DNA of 64,000 nucleotides from Acinetobacter gandensis. Lineage in GTDB: Bacteria; Pseudomonadota; Gammaproteobacteria; Pseudomonadales; Moraxellaceae. The position numbers were made by a program, and so were the translations under genes. The stretch is from NCBI RefSeq assembly GCF_001678755.1, contig NZ_LZDS01000023.1:124001-188000 (forward strand), written 5' to 3'. The notes beneath the pieces are model-generated. The model was not told the DNA's origin. It did not search any database and was given only the letters and a program-made list of their open reading frames with translations. This document shows, one piece after another, positions 17,491 to 25,950 of the stretch; within the stretch, counting starts at the first letter, position 1; every line of letters begins with the position of its first letter.

Positions 17491-18651
17491 GTGTCTTTTC
17501 CAAACGACTCAGTGGGCTTAGTTACCCCACAAAAGTTCATTTTCGAAGAGCCGTTAGAGCTCGAATGTGATCGCATTCTCCCGCGTTTTGAACTCATGGT
17601 TGAAACTTATGGCGAACTCAATGCAGATAAATCCAACGCGATTTTGATTTGTCATGCGCTTTCAGGCCATCACCATGCCGCAGGTTATCATCATGAAGAT
17701 GATAAAAAACCAGGTTGGTGGGATTCATGTATTGGCCCAGGCAAAGCCATTGATACTTCAAAATTCTTTGTGGTTGCGCTAAATAATATTGGTGGCTGTA
17801 GCGGTTCTACAGGTCCAACATCACCAAACCCTGAAAATGACAACCGCCCTTATGGCCCTGATTTTCCACTGGTGACAGTTCGTGACTGGGTCAAAACCCA
17901 AGCCATGTTGTCTGACCGTTTAGGAATTGATGTTTGGTATTCGATTATTGGTGGCTCACTGGGTGGCATGCAAGCGTTACAATGGTCTGTGGACTACCCA
18001 GAGCGCTTGCATAAATGTGTAATCATTGCCAGTGCCCCAAAATTATCTGCACAGAACATTGCCTTCAACGAAGTGGCGCGTCAGTCAATTTTATCTGATC
18101 CAGATTTCCATGATGGTCGCTATTTAGAAAATGATAGCTATCCAAAACGTGGGTTGATTTTGGCACGTATGGTCGGTCATATCACCTACCTGTCTGAAGA
18201 AGCGATGAAACAAAAATTTGGTCGTGACTTAAAGTCGGGCAAATTTATGTATGGTTTCGATGTTGAGTTCCAAGTTGAAAGCTATTTGCGTTATCAAGGT
18301 GAACAATTTAGCCGTAACTTTGATGCCAACACCTATCTCATTATGACCAAAGCATTGGATTACTTTGATCCATCTCGTGAATACGAACAGTCTTTGAAAA
18401 AGGCCATGGCCAATACCAAATGTAAATTCCTGTTGGTGTCTTTTACAACAGACTGGCGCTTTACTCCGCAACGTTCGCAAGAAATTGTGGATGCATTAAT
18501 CAGCAATCATAAACCTGTAAGTTATGTGGATATTGAAGCAGAACAAGGTCATGACTCTTTCTTATTCCCTATTCCTTTGTATGTGAAAACTTTACGTGCC
18601 TTCCTGGGCGGTGAAGAACATCTCAAAACAACTGCGAAGGAGAGCAACTAA
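17491..18651 (+). CDS. metX: homoserine O-acyltransferase MetX
   Basis: Activates homoserine for methionine synthesis by transferring an acyl group from acyl-CoA. The alpha/beta-hydrolase fold shows the nucleophile elbow GGSLGGMQ (Ser about residue 153), the catalytic Asp in [11 protein letters not shown] (about 315) and His in EQGHDSFL (about 348). At 386 residues it is the usual length. Starts with GTG; a weak AAGG lies upstream. MetX proteins from gammaproteobacteria may use succinyl-CoA rather than acetyl-CoA, so the acyl donor should not be assumed. It overlaps metW by one base. Confidence 0.93.
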   Translation: MSFPNDSVGLVTPQKFIFEEPLELECDRILPRFELMVETYGELNADKSNAILICHALSGHHHAAGYHHEDDKKPGWWDSCIGPGKAIDTSKFFVVALNNIGGCSGSTGPTSPNPENDNRPYGPDFPLVTVRDWVKTQAMLSDRLGIDVWYSIIGGSLGGMQALQWSVDYPERLHKCVIIASAPKLSAQNIAFNEVARQSILSDPDFHDGRYLENDSYPKRGLILARMVGHITYLSEEAMKQKFGRDLKSGKFMYGFDVEFQVESYLRYQGEQFSRNFDANTYLIMTKALDYFDPSREYEQSLKKAMANTKCKFLLVSFTTDWRFTPQRSQEIVDALISNHKPVSYVDIEAEQGHDSFLFPIPLYVKTLRAFLGGEEHLKTTAKESN

Positions 18652-19244
18652 TGCGTATTGATCATCAACTTGCTGAACGTTGGATTAAGCCGGATTCAAG
18701 CGTCCTCGACTTGGGTTGTGGTGATGGTGAACTGCTTGCTCATATGAGTAAAAAGCACAATATTCGTGCATATGGATTAGAAATTGATCAAGAAAAGATT
18801 GCAATTGCGGTCAGTCGCGGGTTAAATATCATCCAGCAGGACTTAAATTTAGGTTTAAGTCGTTTTGCCGACCAGTCTTTCGACTATGTGGTTATGGCAC
18901 AAGCCTTGCAAGCTGTAGATGCACCTGACGTTCTTTTACGTGATATGGTGCGTGTGGGGAAACAAGCGATCATTACTTTTCCGAACTTTGCGCATTGGAA
19001 GACGCGATCTTTCCTTGCTTTGAAAGGAATGATGCCGGTTTCGGACGCGTTACCTTATATGTGGTATAACACGCCCAACATTCATTTATGTACTTTCCGC
19101 GATTTTGAAGCGCTGTGTGCTGAAAATAACATCCGGATTATTAACCGACTTGCCGTGAATGGGGATCAACAAGACAGTTTACTGAGTAAACGTCTCCCAA
19201 ATCTATTTGGTGAAGTCGCAATTTATCGAGTGAGCGCTCTATGA
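18651..19244 (+). CDS. metW: methionine biosynthesis protein MetW
   Basis: Class I SAM-methyltransferase fold (motif I VLDLGCGDGELL, residues 19-30), always beside metX. In several proteobacteria MetW forms a complex with MetX that is needed for full acyltransferase activity; the role is not methyl transfer as far as is known. At 197 residues it is standard. ATG overlaps the metX stop (TAATG), and its own stop overlaps the next gene (ATGA), so all three genes are translationally coupled. Confidence 0.94.
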   Translation: MRIDHQLAERWIKPDSSVLDLGCGDGELLAHMSKKHNIRAYGLEIDQEKIAIAVSRGLNIIQQDLNLGLSRFADQSFDYVVMAQALQAVDAPDVLLRDMVRVGKQAIITFPNFAHWKTRSFLALKGMMPVSDALPYMWYNTPNIHLCTFRDFEALCAENNIRIINRLAVNGDQQDSLLSKRLPNLFGEVAIYRVSAL

Positions 19245-19831
19245 AAAAATTATTATTAAGCACGACACTACTGATTGGACTTTTTAGCATACAAGCCCAT
19301 GCGGATTATGTTGCTCCATCATCTTCAGTTTCTAGCCAAGCTGCACAATATTCAATTATGGATATCAATAGCCTAACTAAAGCTGCGAAATCAGGCCAAG
19401 CAGGTGCACAGTTTTACTTAGGCACCAAGTACCAACAAGGTAAAGACGTTAGCAAAGATGAGCGCCAAGCATTTGCTTGGTACAAAGCTGCTGCGGACCA
19501 AGGCCTTTCTGCGGCTCAATTAAATGTTGGCCGTATGTTGGCGGATGGTATTGGCACAAAAAAAGATGAAACTTTGGCGCGTCAATACTTTGAAAAAGCG
19601 GCTAGCCGTGGTGATAACCGTGCGAGCTTCAACTTAGCCATGATGGAAGAGCAAAAGAAAAACTATATGGGTGCGTACCAATGGTATGAGCTATCTACCC
19701 GTGATGGCATGCTCGACAACAAAGTAATTAGCTTATCGGAAGGTAAGAAAACCGCTTTGGCTGCCAACTTAAGCCAAGACCAAATTCGTCAAGCACGTGA
19801 CCGTGCCGACAAATGGATTCAAGCTCAATAA
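19241..19831 (+). CDS. Sel1-repeat exported protein
   Basis: Signal peptide of about 21 residues (ending IQAHA), then tandem Sel1-like repeats. The three repeat units AGAQFYLGTKYQQGKDVSKD, SAAQLNVGRMLADGIGTKKD and NRASFNLAMMEEQKKNYMGA span roughly residues 55-150. Sel1 repeats are alpha-solenoid protein-interaction modules in the periplasm or envelope. It is translationally coupled to metW, an arrangement that links it to the operon but not obviously to methionine synthesis. A terminator follows. Confidence 0.85.
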   Translation: MKKLLLSTTLLIGLFSIQAHADYVAPSSSVSSQAAQYSIMDINSLTKAAKSGQAGAQFYLGTKYQQGKDVSKDERQAFAWYKAAADQGLSAAQLNVGRMLADGIGTKKDETLARQYFEKAASRGDNRASFNLAMMEEQKKNYMGAYQWYELSTRDGMLDNKVISLSEGKKTALAANLSQDQIRQARDRADKWIQAQ

Positions 19832-19842
19832 GTTTTGAATCT

Positions 19843-19871
19843 ATAAAAAGCACCTTCGGGTGCTTTTTTAT
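19843..19871 (+). terminator. metX-metW-Sel1 operon terminator
   Basis: AAAAAGCACC-ttcg-GGTGCTTTTTT hairpin 13 bp after the stop. Confidence 0.9.
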
Positions 19872-19934
19872 TGCCTGCCTGAATCTACATCTTGCTAAAA
19901 TAGTCCTAAATTTCGTTTTAAGGTACATTTTCAC

Positions 19935-20558
19935 ATGGCTTCAACTGATTGGTTATCACAAGGAACTTTGGTTCTGGCGAGCAACAACAAAGGCAAAATC
20001 GCAGAATTCGAAAAAATGTTTGCGGAACTGAATCTGCCTGTTGAAGTCGTGCCACAAGGCAAACTTAATATTGAAGATGCCATTGAAGACGGTTTAAGCT
20101 TTGTCGAAAATGCCATTATTAAAGCCCGTCATGCTTCTAAAATTTCGGGTAAACCTGCGATTGCTGATGATTCAGGGATTTGCGTACCAGTATTGGGCGG
20201 TGCACCAGGCATATACTCTGCACGCTATGCAGGTGAACATGGCAATGATGCAGCCAATAACAGTAAATTACTCGCAGACCTCAAACCACTTCGTAAAGAA
20301 GGCGAAGTCATCGAAGGCATGTTCGTTTGTGTTTTAGCATTGGTACAACATGCAGAAGACCCACTCCCACAAATTTTCCAAGGTATTTGGACTGGTGAAG
20401 TGATGGAGGCAGCACGTGGTGAAAATGGTTTTGGCTATGACCCGCTGTTTTGGTTACCAGAACTCAATGTATCAAGTGCTGAATTATCGAAAGAACAAAA
20501 AAATAAAATTAGTCACCGTGGTCAAGCAATGAAACTGTTCAAAGACAGCTTGAAATAA
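19935..20558 (+). CDS. rdgB: dITP/XTP pyrophosphatase (non-canonical purine NTPase)
   Basis: Removes deaminated purine nucleotides (ITP, dITP, XTP) from the pool to prevent their incorporation. Ham1/RdgB family signatures: LASNNKGKIAEFEKMF near the N-terminus, AIADDSGICVPVLGG (about 75-89), GFGYDPLF (about 160) and SHRGQAMK at the end. At 207 residues it is full length. Housekeeping gene; AAGG about 9 bases upstream of the ATG. Confidence 0.95.
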   Translation: MASTDWLSQGTLVLASNNKGKIAEFEKMFAELNLPVEVVPQGKLNIEDAIEDGLSFVENAIIKARHASKISGKPAIADDSGICVPVLGGAPGIYSARYAGEHGNDAANNSKLLADLKPLRKEGEVIEGMFVCVLALVQHAEDPLPQIFQGIWTGEVMEAARGENGFGYDPLFWLPELNVSSAELSKEQKNKISHRGQAMKLFKDSLK

Positions 20559-20565
20559 TTTAATT

Positions 20566-20598
20566 TGGAGGTAATCTATTGCTCAATAATTACCTCCA
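20566..20598 (+). other. long stem-loop between rdgB and the zinc-ribbon gene
   Basis: TGGAGGTAAT (20566-20575) pairs perfectly with ATTACCTCCA (20589-20598), and the inner ATTG/CAAT can extend the stem. There is no strong T-run. It may end rdgB transcripts or be a processing site. It also argues that the next gene starts downstream at 20624, not at the in-frame TTG within the stem. Confidence 0.55.
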
Positions 20599-20623
20599 TT
20601 TATATAAAAATAATAGGTCTTTC

Positions 20624-20923
20624 ATGGCACTTCAAGCAATACATGTTCAATGCACACATTGTCAGCATCAATTTAAAGAAATCCCTGAGCGCTCTTTTTT
20701 AGGTTTTCAAAAACTTGATTTTCCCCATTGCCATGAAAAAGTTATATACCCTTTAACTTCAGGCTTTCGTACCACATATTTCATTATTGCCGCTGTGATT
20801 GCCCTCTCAATTATCGTCAATTTGTCACAGGGACAAATTGGCTTTCCAGGCCTGATCGGACTTGCCATCATTTATGCGCTCATTCGTGATTGGCAAATTC
20901 GTAAAAGCATCAATTCAATCTAA
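20624..20923 (+). CDS. small zinc-ribbon membrane protein (99 aa)
   Basis: An N-terminal zinc-ribbon-like motif (CTHC at about residues 9-12 and PHCH at about 35-38) is followed by two hydrophobic segments (roughly 50-68 and 73-88) and a short basic tail. This is the layout of small proteins that tether a metal-binding ribbon to the inner membrane. I chose the ATG at 20624, preceded by AGG at 7 bases, over the TTG at 20579 that lies within a hairpin. Function unknown. Confidence 0.65.
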   Translation: MALQAIHVQCTHCQHQFKEIPERSFLGFQKLDFPHCHEKVIYPLTSGFRTTYFIIAAVIALSIIVNLSQGQIGFPGLIGLAIIYALIRDWQIRKSINSI

Positions 20924-20987
20924 TTCTGAAAAGATTGAAATTCGCATGACCAAAACGCAATCCATTGCAAAAGCTTTAGCTAAACTA

Positions 20988-21866
20988 TTATTTTAGTAGA
21001 TGTAAGATCAATCCATAAATGCTAATCAGACAGACACTTAGAATTGTCCCTGAAGCAATATATCGTGCCGAAACACCCGTGCCTTGGTAATGTGTCTCTA
21101 AAGCTACGATGTTTGCCGCAGGTGGTAAACAGAACAGCATAAACATCACACCAATGTTTTGCTCAATATTGGGTATAGGAAGATAAAAATAGCTGATACT
21201 GCAAATCACAATTCCAACAAAGATTTTCATCAAATAAATTTGGCTACTATGTTTTAAGTCGATCCATTGCACACGTGTAATTCGAAGCCACATACCCAAG
21301 ACACACATTCCCGTGAAGCTCATCCCCACTTTAGCAATTTGATGAATCACATCTAGAAATTGATGTTCTGATACATGTTGTAAGCCTGCTAAACGACAAA
21401 GCCCAGCGATGATCAACGCAAAAACGGGTGGCGACATCGCAACTTTTTTTACAATATTTTGCCAAGGCAACTGTGCTGAACTCACAGCAGTCACTGCCCA
21501 CATATTGCCAAAGATTGAACCACCGACATAAAGTGCAACCATCGCTGCACTAATTTCTGGACCAAACAATGCCAGTGCAAAAGGAAACCCTAGCCAAGCT
21601 AAGTTTAAGTAACTGACACATAATGCACGCAAACTGTCTTTGAGTAACCATCGAAATAAATAAAACATAATGATGGCAACACTAAAACTAAAGAGCATTA
21701 ATGCCAAACTACCGGCCTGATAAAACACCATGTTGTAAATAATAACGATTGGAATAAAACAGCGTGCTAATACACTTGAAAATATCGTTTTAAGAGAAGA
21801 TGTTCCAGAGATTGAGGCTAATCCTAGTCCGCATAAAAAACCAAATATCGGGAGTAGAAATGCCAC
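20988..21866 (-). CDS. AEC-family permease (auxin efflux carrier-like)
   Basis: Integral membrane protein with about ten hydrophobic segments, of the AEC (PF03547) type that exports small organic acids in bacteria. The C-terminal part with FMLFCLPPAANIVALETHYQ resembles the conserved second-half Pro/Asn motif of the family. The frame is open to a GTG at 21911, but the GTG at 21866 has GAGG 8 bases upstream and puts the first membrane segment right at the N-terminus, so I prefer it (292 residues). It is divergent from tatABC; the Pho-like repeats at 21932-21971 lie between them. Substrate unknown. Confidence 0.75.
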   Translation of the reverse strand: MAFLLPIFGFLCGLGLASISGTSSLKTIFSSVLARCFIPIVIIYNMVFYQAGSLALMLFSFSVAIIMFYLFRWLLKDSLRALCVSYLNLAWLGFPFALALFGPEISAAMVALYVGGSIFGNMWAVTAVSSAQLPWQNIVKKVAMSPPVFALIIAGLCRLAGLQHVSEHQFLDVIHQIAKVGMSFTGMCVLGMWLRITRVQWIDLKHSSQIYLMKIFVGIVICSISYFYLPIPNIEQNIGVMFMLFCLPPAANIVALETHYQGTGVSARYIASGTILSVCLISIYGLILHLLK

Positions 21867-21931
21867 CGCACCAACCTCATGCTTTATCAATGATTCAAAG
21901 CATCTTAACACTGAATGCCAAACCGTGCCGC

Positions 21932-21971
21932 CTGTCTTTAAACTGCAATATTCTAGTCACAGCCCTGTCAC
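21932..21971 (+). promoter_or_regulatory. four-unit Pho-box-like array upstream of tatABC
   Basis: Units at 21932 (CTGTCTT), 21943 (CTGCAAT), 21954 (TAGTCAC) and 21965 (CTGTCAC) match CTGTCAT at 6, 5, 4 and 6 of 7 bases, with exact 11-bp periodicity. A -10-like TGAAAT starts 11 bases after the last unit. PhoB binding is inferred. Confidence 0.45.
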
Positions 21972-22016
21972 ATCAAACTGCTGAAATGTGCTGAAGATGA
22001 ATAAGAGGATAATAAG

Positions 22017-22229
22017 ATGGCTGGATTATCAATTTGGCATGTACTGATTTTCGCGATTGTAGTGATTTTATTATTTGGTACATCAAAACTCAAAAACCTA
22101 GGTAAAGATGTTGGCGGGGCAGTGAAAGATTTTAAAAAATCTGTACGCGATGATGAAACAGAAACCGCTTTAAAAGAACCGCGTACCATTGATGCCCAAG
22201 TTAAAACTGAAAGCTCGGTTAAAAGCTAA
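22017..22229 (+). CDS. tatA: Sec-independent translocase subunit TatA
   Basis: Forms the pore-like assembly of the twin-arginine translocase. Short N-terminal membrane helix ([18 protein letters not shown]), the hinge, then the amphipathic helix with the invariant [22 protein letters not shown] pattern, and a charged tail; 70 residues. GAGGA lies 7 bases before the ATG. First gene of tatABC. Confidence 0.95.
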   Translation: MAGLSIWHVLIFAIVVILLFGTSKLKNLGKDVGGAVKDFKKSVRDDETETALKEPRTIDAQVKTESSVKS

Positions 22230-22246
22230 CTGTCGAGAGCTGACAC

Positions 22247-22714
22247 ATGCTAAATATTGGAATGACCGAGCTGCTGTGTTTTGCCATTATTGCATTACTG
22301 GTACTCGGTCCGGAAAAACTGCCTGAAGGTGCGCGTTTTGCAGCCAAATGGTATGGCAAAATCAAACGCTTGATTAGTAATGTACAAACCGATATCGATC
22401 GCGAATTACGCATGTCGGAATTGCGAGAAGAAATGCAAAAAGAAATGCAGCGTATTCAGCAACTTGAAGCACGTATGCAAGCGCAAATGAATGAGTTTCA
22501 ACAATCGCAACACCCCATAGAACTGACTGCAGTAAAACAACAAGTAGCAGTCGCACCTGAGAATAAAAATACATCCCCTCGTTATCATTATATTGAGCAG
22601 GTTCAAGGGCATCATTTAATGATACGCCAAGCACAGTTTCAATATTCTTATGTGGATTCACGTTCTAGATTAACGACACGCAATACAATACAAGACTTTA
22701 AGGTGGCAGTATGA
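22247..22714 (+). CDS. tatB: Sec-independent translocase subunit TatB
   Basis: Receptor-complex partner of TatC. N-terminal helix with MTELLCFAIIALLVLGPEKLP, including the conserved Glu in the membrane segment and the GPEKLP hinge, then an amphipathic helix and a long Gln-rich coiled-coil tail. At 155 residues the tail is of usual length. It starts 17 bp after tatA and overlaps tatC by 4 bp. Confidence 0.93.
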   Translation: MLNIGMTELLCFAIIALLVLGPEKLPEGARFAAKWYGKIKRLISNVQTDIDRELRMSELREEMQKEMQRIQQLEARMQAQMNEFQQSQHPIELTAVKQQVAVAPENKNTSPRYHYIEQVQGHHLMIRQAQFQYSYVDSRSRLTTRNTIQDFKVAV

Positions 22715-23499
22715 CGGATCTATCGCTGAATAACTCGGGCAACAATCACAGCAATAGCATTCCTGATTTAGAAGAAATGCCGATCACGCGTCATTTGGTC
22801 ATTTTACGTCGTCATTTGATGAAAATTACTGCCCTGATCTTATTGCTCTTCTTTTGCCTTTTACCCTTTGCAAATCAAACTTATCAATGGATGTCAGCGC
22901 CACTACGTGCGCAACTTCCTGTCAGTTCATCCATGATTGCAACGGATGTCACAGCAACATTTATGGCGCCATTTAAGCTAAATTTTTTCGTCGCTTTAAT
23001 GCTAGCCATGCCTTTTGTGATTTATCAGCTGTGGGCCTTTGTAAAGCCTGCGCTATACGAAAAAGAACAACATCTCGCCATACCCTTGTTGGTTGGCAGC
23101 ATTAGTCTATTTTATTTAGGCATTAGCTTTGCTTATCTCGTCGCGCTGCCATCCATCTTACATTTCTTTATAAGTGTTTCGCCTGATACCGTCGCGCCCA
23201 TGACAGACATCAACAGTTACCTGAGTTTCTGCTTAAAGCTGTTTTTAGTTTTTGGCCTGACTTTTGAGATTCCAATAATTACCTTAATTTTAATTTTAAT
23301 AGGTGTGGTCTCAACACAAACCTTAGTCGAAAAACGCCGTTTTATTATTGTGGGCTGCTTTTTTGTTGCAATGTTCGCTACCCCACCCGATGCACTTTCA
23401 ATGATTATGTTGGCTGTGCCCATGTGGATGCTATTTGAACTAGGGCTATTTTTTGGAAAAATTTTAGAAAAGCGCCGAAGCAATACGACGAGTACTTAA
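22711..23499 (+). CDS. tatC: Sec-independent translocase subunit TatC
   Basis: Six-helix membrane protein that binds the twin-arginine signal. It has the conserved N-terminal HLVILRRHL (signal-binding site), a YQLWAFVKPALYEKE loop (conserved F/P and E residues after helix 2), FLVFGLTFEIPI in helix 4, and FATPPDALSM before helix 6. At 262 residues it is normal. It overlaps tatB by 4 bp (ATGA), consistent with coupling. Confidence 0.95.
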   Translation: MTDLSLNNSGNNHSNSIPDLEEMPITRHLVILRRHLMKITALILLLFFCLLPFANQTYQWMSAPLRAQLPVSSSMIATDVTATFMAPFKLNFFVALMLAMPFVIYQLWAFVKPALYEKEQHLAIPLLVGSISLFYLGISFAYLVALPSILHFFISVSPDTVAPMTDINSYLSFCLKLFLVFGLTFEIPIITLILILIGVVSTQTLVEKRRFIIVGCFFVAMFATPPDALSMIMLAVPMWMLFELGLFFGKILEKRRSNTTST

Positions 23500-23532
23500 T
23501 AATCACTATCGTATTTTAATCGATTACAACTC

Positions 23533-23560
23533 AAGGCAGCTGACACTGCCTTTTTCTTTT
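23533..23560 (+). terminator. tatABC terminator
   Basis: AAGGCAG-ctgaca-CTGCCTTTTTC hairpin 34 bp after the tatC stop. phoX therefore needs its own promoter. Confidence 0.75.
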
Positions 23561-23592
23561 TAAACCATAAATCAGCTTTGCTCTGTAAGCGA

Positions 23593-23648
23593 GTTTCATC
23601 TGTTTGCAATATAAACTTCAAGACCCTGTCATATTTGCTCGATAGTTT
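23593..23648 (+). promoter_or_regulatory. Pho-box-like array and -10 upstream of phoX
   Basis: Units at 23593 (GTTTCAT), 23604 (TTGCAAT), 23615 (ACTTCAA) and 23626 (CTGTCAT) match CTGTCAT at 5, 4, 3 and 7 of 7 bases, in exact 11-bp steps. TAGTTT (23643-23648) could be the -10, 10 bases after the last unit. Only the last unit is strong. Confidence 0.35.
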
Positions 23649-23694
23649 GTTTAGAACTTCTATTCACCCAGCAAAATTTTGCCAGGATTTTTTC

Positions 23695-25899
23695 ATGACA
23701 AACATGCCTTATAACGAAGATCAAGAACTTGATAACAACACGTCGAACAATATTCATTTCCGTGACATTTTAGAACAACGTATTAGCCGCCGTAGCCTAA
23801 TTGCAAAAACTGCAAGCGGCGCAGTTGCCTTAGCGCTTGCTTCGTCACTCAGCGGCTGTAATGATGACAATGACTCAAACAATAACAACACGACCCCGCC
23901 TACCGTCGATCCAAATCAAAAGCCAAGCACATTTAACTTTAAACCAGTGAATAAAAATTTAGACGACATTGTGACTGTGCCAGAAGGTTATCAGGCCAAT
24001 GTACTGTATGCTTTGGGGGATTCAATTAATCCAGCCTATCCAGCTTGGGATGACAATAACATTCCTTCAGGTCCAAGTTTTCAGTTCCGTTCGGGCGACT
24101 GTCATGATGGTATGAGTTTTTTTGGACTCAACACCAGCTCTGGACGTTATGATCCAAAGCAATCTGAACATGGCTTATTGGTCATGAACCATGAGTACAT
24201 CAACCCAACGTTCCTACACCCACAAGGTCCAACAAAGCCTGAAGGCCGACGCCCTGAAGACGAAGTAATCCGTGAAATGAATGCACACGGTGTATCCATC
24301 ATTCAACTAAAAAAAGATAAAACATCACAAGCTGTTGCATTGGTACAAAATTCGGTCTTTAACCGTCGTATCACAGCATCAACACTCATGGATTTTAAAG
24401 GTCCTGTTGCAGGTTCAACATTAGTCAGCACCAAGTTTTCAAGTAATGGACTACAGACACGTGGCACACATAACAACTGTGGTAATGGCTACACTCCTTG
24501 GGGCACGTACTTAACGACCGAGGAAAACTTTATTGGTTACTTTGCTCGAAGCAAAGAAGATGATGCAAAACGTAAGCCTGAGGAAATCATCGCTTTGAAC
24601 CGTTATGGTTTAAAAGCAGGTGCAAATTCACGCTACGGTTGGGAAACAGCGATTGCAAATACTGAATCACAGGATTTATTTGACCGTTGGTCTGCCAATG
24701 CTCTTGCTACACAAAGCAGCGAAGATTACCGAAATGGGCCAAATACCTTTGGCTGGATTGTAGAAATCGACCCATTTGACCGTCGTGAAAATCCAGTAAA
24801 ACGTACAGCACTTGGACGTTTTGCCCACGAAGATTGCCGTGCAAGCCGTTTACGTGAAGATGACAACCTCGCTTTTTACATGGGCGATGATTCACGTGGT
24901 GAATACATCTACAAATTTGTATCAGATCAAAAGTGGAGCAATAAAGACATCAATGGCGGTTACACCGCTGGTGATAAATACATGAACAATGGCAAGCTTT
25001 ATGTTGCCAAGTTCAGCAATGATGGTAAGGGTCAATGGATCGAGTTAAGCTACAACGTGAATGGGTTGAATCAAACTAATTCTGTATATCCATTTAGCTC
25101 ACAAGCTGATGTACTAACATTTGCTCGCTTAGCTGCTGATGCTGTTGGTGCAACAAAAATGGATCGTCCAGAATGGGTAGCCGTTAACCCTGAAAATGGC
25201 GAAGTCTATGTGACCTTAACCAATAACTCGAATCGCGGCACGACTCATGCGCTAGATGCTGCCAATCCACGAAACTATACCGACCCAGAAGGTGGTAAAG
25301 GTAATGTCAATGGGCATATTATCCGTTTCCGTGAAGATGGTGATACCACCACTGCAAGCAGCTTCACTTGGGATATCTACCTATTTGGTGCTGAAGCAAA
25401 AATGGCCAGCAACATTAACCTGTCTGGTCTGAATGATAACAATGATCTATCTTCACCTGATGGCATGTGGTTCGACCCTCGTGGCGTACTTTGGATTCAA
25501 ACGGATGACGGTGCTTACACCGATACCACCAACTGCATGATGCTAGCTGCACTTCCTGGTCAAGTTGGTGATGGTGCGAAAGCAACAACTTCGTCTGGCC
25601 AAGAAACCATTGTGGGTGCTCAAATCAATGATGAAAAATTACGCCGCTTCCTTACAGGTCCAAAGGAATGTGAAATCACAGGTGTAACCATGACACCCGA
25701 TTACAAGGCGATTTTCATTAATGTACAGCATCCTGGTGAGGATTCAGTATCTTATGCCGAGCCAAGCAGCCATTGGCCTGCTTCACAGACGAATCCATCT
25801 GCGAAGTCGCGTCCACGTTCTGCAACAGTGGTTATTACACGTAAGGATGGTGGCGTGATTGTAGGTGAAACCGTTCAAGAAAAACCAAAAGCCAGCTAA
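23695..25899 (+). CDS. phoX: PhoX-family alkaline phosphatase, Tat-exported lipoprotein-like
   Basis: Member of the DUF839/PhoX family, calcium- and iron-dependent phosphatases that release phosphate from organic esters outside the cytoplasm. A long N-region is followed by a twin-arginine signal (SRRSLIAKTA at residues 31-40) and an LSGC lipobox-like end (Cys55). Family motifs include GLLVMNHEYINP (about 160), ANNCGNGYTPWGTYLT-like NNCGNG...PWGT (about 260), AHEDCR (about 365) and the SSPDGMWFDPRGVLWIQTD propeller strand (about 580). The ATG at 23695 has AGGA 8 bases upstream; the frame opens 39 codons earlier but that part is not signal-like. It lies beside tatABC, whose product should export it. 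Confidence 0.85.
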   Translation: MTNMPYNEDQELDNNTSNNIHFRDILEQRISRRSLIAKTASGAVALALASSLSGCNDDNDSNNNNTTPPTVDPNQKPSTFNFKPVNKNLDDIVTVPEGYQANVLYALGDSINPAYPAWDDNNIPSGPSFQFRSGDCHDGMSFFGLNTSSGRYDPKQSEHGLLVMNHEYINPTFLHPQGPTKPEGRRPEDEVIREMNAHGVSIIQLKKDKTSQAVALVQNSVFNRRITASTLMDFKGPVAGSTLVSTKFSSNGLQTRGTHNNCGNGYTPWGTYLTTEENFIGYFARSKEDDAKRKPEEIIALNRYGLKAGANSRYGWETAIANTESQDLFDRWSANALATQSSEDYRNGPNTFGWIVEIDPFDRRENPVKRTALGRFAHEDCRASRLREDDNLAFYMGDDSRGEYIYKFVSDQKWSNKDINGGYTAGDKYMNNGKLYVAKFSNDGKGQWIELSYNVNGLNQTNSVYPFSSQADVLTFARLAADAVGATKMDRPEWVAVNPENGEVYVTLTNNSNRGTTHALDAANPRNYTDPEGGKGNVNGHIIRFREDGDTTTASSFTWDIYLFGAEAKMASNINLSGLNDNNDLSSPDGMWFDPRGVLWIQTDDGAYTDTTNCMMLAALPGQVGDGAKATTSSGQETIVGAQINDEKLRRFLTGPKECEITGVTMTPDYKAIFINVQHPGEDSVSYAEPSSHWPASQTNPSAKSRPRSATVVITRKDGGVIVGETVQEKPKAS

Positions 25900-25919
25900 A
25901 TAGACCTAAAGCCTAACAA

Positions 25920-25950
25920 CCAATGCCGACAAATTGTTGGCATTTTTTTA
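25920..25950. terminator. terminator between phoX and the NRDE gene
   Basis: AATGCC-gACAA-aTTGTTGGCATTTTTTT stem-loop. T-run on the plus side; it just touches the stop of the convergent gene, so it may serve both. Confidence 0.75.

Noticed and set aside
23578-23694. Upstream extension of phoX to 23578
   Set aside because: It would add 39 residues before a better-placed ATG with a ribosome site; the extension overlaps the Pho-like promoter region and lacks signal features.
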